The position numbers were made by a program, and so were the translations under genes. Below are positions 6,886-8,204 of a stretch of DNA of 8,204 bases, piece after piece (the first letter of the stretch is position 1; each line of letters begins with the position of its first letter). Origin of the DNA: Cyclobacteriaceae bacterium (GTDB lineage Bacteria; Bacteroidota; Bacteroidia; Cytophagales; Cyclobacteriaceae); contig JALWRJ010000091.1 in assembly GCA_026994125.1 (NCBI GenBank), positions 1-8,204 on the forward strand. Reading direction: 5' to 3'. The notes beneath the pieces are model-generated. The model was not told the origin of the DNA and made no database searches. It was given only the letters and a program-made list of their open reading frames with translations.

Positions 6886-8204
6886 CTTTAACTTTAACTA
6901 CTAAAATGGCGGCAATTATAAACGAGACACCGCTGGTAACTAAGGCAAAAACGGGGTTGCCGCCATAAAACAAGCTTATTACCGGCCCGCCTATCAGTGC
7001 ATTAGTAATTTGAGGAAGCACAATAAAAAAATTAAAAATGCCCATGTACACCCCCATTTTTTTAGCAGGAATGGCACCGGCTAAAATGGCATAAGGCATG
7101 GCTAATATGCTGGCCCAGGCAATGCCTACACCTACCATAGATAGCAATAGCCATTGTGCATTGGGGGCAATATACATTGAAAGTAAGCCTAGCCCGCCAA
7201 TAATGAGGGATACGCTGTGTGTGCGTTTGCGTCCTAATTTTTTAGCTATGGCTGGTAAAAAGAAAGCATACACAGCCGATACTGCATTATAAACACCAAA
7301 TAAAATACCCACCCAATCGCCTGCATTTTGGTAAGCAGCCGAAGAAGTATCGGTAAGTGGCAGGTGGTAAATATGGTGTGCAATGGCCGGAGTAGTGTAA
7401 ACCCACATGCCAAACAGCCCAAACCACGAAAAGAACTGCACCAGGCTTAGTTGCTTCATGGTAAGGGGCATTTGTTTAAAATCGGTAAAAATTGCGCCCA
7501 GTCCTTGCTGTTGTACTGTGTTTTCAGCTGGTTCGATATTGGCCTCTTCAAAAGCTGCCATTTGTTCGTTTGAGTATTCCGGAGTGGTAAAAACAGTAAT
7601 TAAAATACTGCCCAGTAGCACGGCTGCGCCAATGATAAACGAAAGCAGCAGATGCAGTGGAACGGAACCTACCTCAGCTACATTGCTAACGTCCAACCAA
7701 TTAGTAAGGGCATAGGGTAACCAGGATCCTACAACCGCCCCAATCCCAATAAGCCCGGTTTGGATGCTGAAGCCAAGGGTGCGTTGGTCCGAAGGTAGTT
7801 TATCGGCCACTAAGGCCCGAAAGGGTTCCATTGCAATGTTAAAGGAGGCATCCATGACCATAAGCATGCCGGCACCTACCCAAAGTGATGGCATAATAGC
7901 AATAAAGAGTTCGGCATTGGGCATAAGCACCAAACCAAGGGATGCTAATACAGCGCCCACTAAAAAAAATGGCCTTCTACGCCCAAGGCGAGTCCAGGTT
8001 TTGTCGCTGTAATGCCCAATTATGGGCTGCACTACTAAGCCCGTAAGTGGTGCCACAATCCAAAACCAGGACAACTCGTGTACATCGGCTCCAAAAATTT
8101 GCAAAATACGGCTTGCATTTGCATTTTGCAGGGCAAACCCCATTTGTATGCCCAAAAATCCGAAACTCATGTTCCAGATTTGCCAAAACGATAATCTAGG
8201 TTTT
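6869..8204 (-). CDS. SLC45/GPH-type MFS sugar carrier, probably for maltose (5' end outside window)
   Basis: The frame is open to the right edge. The ATG at 8170 is probably internal: the 11 codons upstream of it read KPRLSFWQIWN, the conserved N-terminus of this family, so the true start lies just beyond 8204. About 444 residues are visible, with roughly twelve membrane segments. Counting from the 8170 Met, the loop after the second segment carries the MFS signature GHYSDKTWTRLGRRRP (52-67), whose RxGRRRP ending is typical of SLC45/sucrose-maltose carriers; a related GRKR motif (303-306) marks the second half. EPFRALVADKLP (115-126) is another family-like motif, and a charged cytoplasmic loop lies near 195-232. 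It probably brings an intact disaccharide across the inner membrane by proton symport. Adjacency to pgmB and a GH65 phosphorylase suggests maltose; the sequence alone does not prove the substrate. The C-terminus ends KVKDEEDE and overlaps pgmB. Confidence 0.92.
   Translation of the reverse strand, partial: KPRLSFWQIWNMSFGFLGIQMGFALQNANASRILQIFGADVHELSWFWIVAPLTGLVVQPIIGHYSDKTWTRLGRRRPFFLVGAVLASLGLVLMPNAELFIAIMPSLWVGAGMLMVMDASFNIAMEPFRALVADKLPSDQRTLGFSIQTGLIGIGAVVGSWLPYALTNWLDVSNVAEVGSVPLHLLLSFIIGAAVLLGSILITVFTTPEYSNEQMAAFEEANIEPAENTVQQQGLGAIFTDFKQMPLTMKQLSLVQFFSWFGLFGMWVYTTPAIAHHIYHLPLTDTSSAAYQNAGDWVGILFGVYNAVSAVYAFFLPAIAKKLGRKRTHSVSLIIGGLGLLSMYIAPNAQWLLLSMVGVGIAWASILAMPYAILAGAIPAKKMGVYMGIFNFFIVLPQITNALIGGPVISLFYGGNPVFALVTSGVSFIIAAILVVKVKDEEDE

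Noticed and set aside
3959..8012. Plus-strand open frames up to 142 codons opposite the GH65, pgmB and carrier genes
   Set aside because: They are antisense shadows of clearly recognisable genes, with no start-site or motif support.
7977..8186. Minus-strand 69-codon open frame overlapping the carrier gene
   Set aside because: It is an out-of-frame overlap inside the first part of the MFS coding sequence, which has clear family motifs in its own frame.
1..8204. CRISPR arrays, tRNA or rRNA genes, insertion sequences
   Set aside because: No spaced direct repeats, cloverleaf-like sequence, transposase motifs or terminal inverted repeats were seen; nearly all the window is covered by five well-supported coding regions.

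Overview
The window looks like chromosomal DNA of a member of the Bacteroidota. It is AT-rich, its start codons follow A-rich leaders without Shine-Dalgarno sequences, and its proteins are of types familiar from Flavobacteriia, Cytophagia and Bacteroidia. These are a GH65 disaccharide phosphorylase, a beta-phosphoglucomutase, an SLC45-type MFS sugar carrier, and a roughly 1000-residue TerB/ABC-ATPase/ABC-2 permease fusion. All genes lie on the minus strand, so transcription runs from high to low coordinates. Coding density is very high. The only gaps are 77 and 108 bases long, and no gene-free stretch exceeds 300 bases.

Region 1 (8204 down to 3893) is a tightly packed three-gene sugar operon. 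It holds an MFS carrier cut off at the right window edge (8204-6869), a beta-phosphoglucomutase pgmB (6885-6220, overlapping the carrier gene by 17 bases) and a GH65 phosphorylase, most likely maltose phosphorylase (6217-3893, two bases after the pgmB stop). Together they describe one route. The disaccharide is imported intact across the inner membrane, phosphorolysed in the cytoplasm to glucose and beta-glucose-1-phosphate, and the latter is isomerised to glucose-6-phosphate. One ATP per disaccharide is saved compared with hydrolysis. No SusC/SusD, amylase or regulator is visible; they may lie to the right of the window.

Region 2 (3784 down to 1) begins after a 108-base spacer that may carry a Bacteroidota-type promoter. 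It encodes a 296-residue helical lipoprotein of unknown function (3784-2894), then a strong intrinsic terminator (2840-2871), then the start of a large ABC transporter gene (GTG at 2816) that runs off the left edge after 938 visible residues. This protein combines a TerB-like domain, a beta-rich FHA-like segment, an ABCG-type ATPase, a CxxC-containing linker and an ABC-2 membrane domain with a very long loop.

The sugar operon is well understood by family. The lipoprotein and the fused ABC protein are the poorly described part, and are the best candidate for an uncharacterised system here. No RNA genes, mobile elements, CRISPR arrays or attachment sites were seen.
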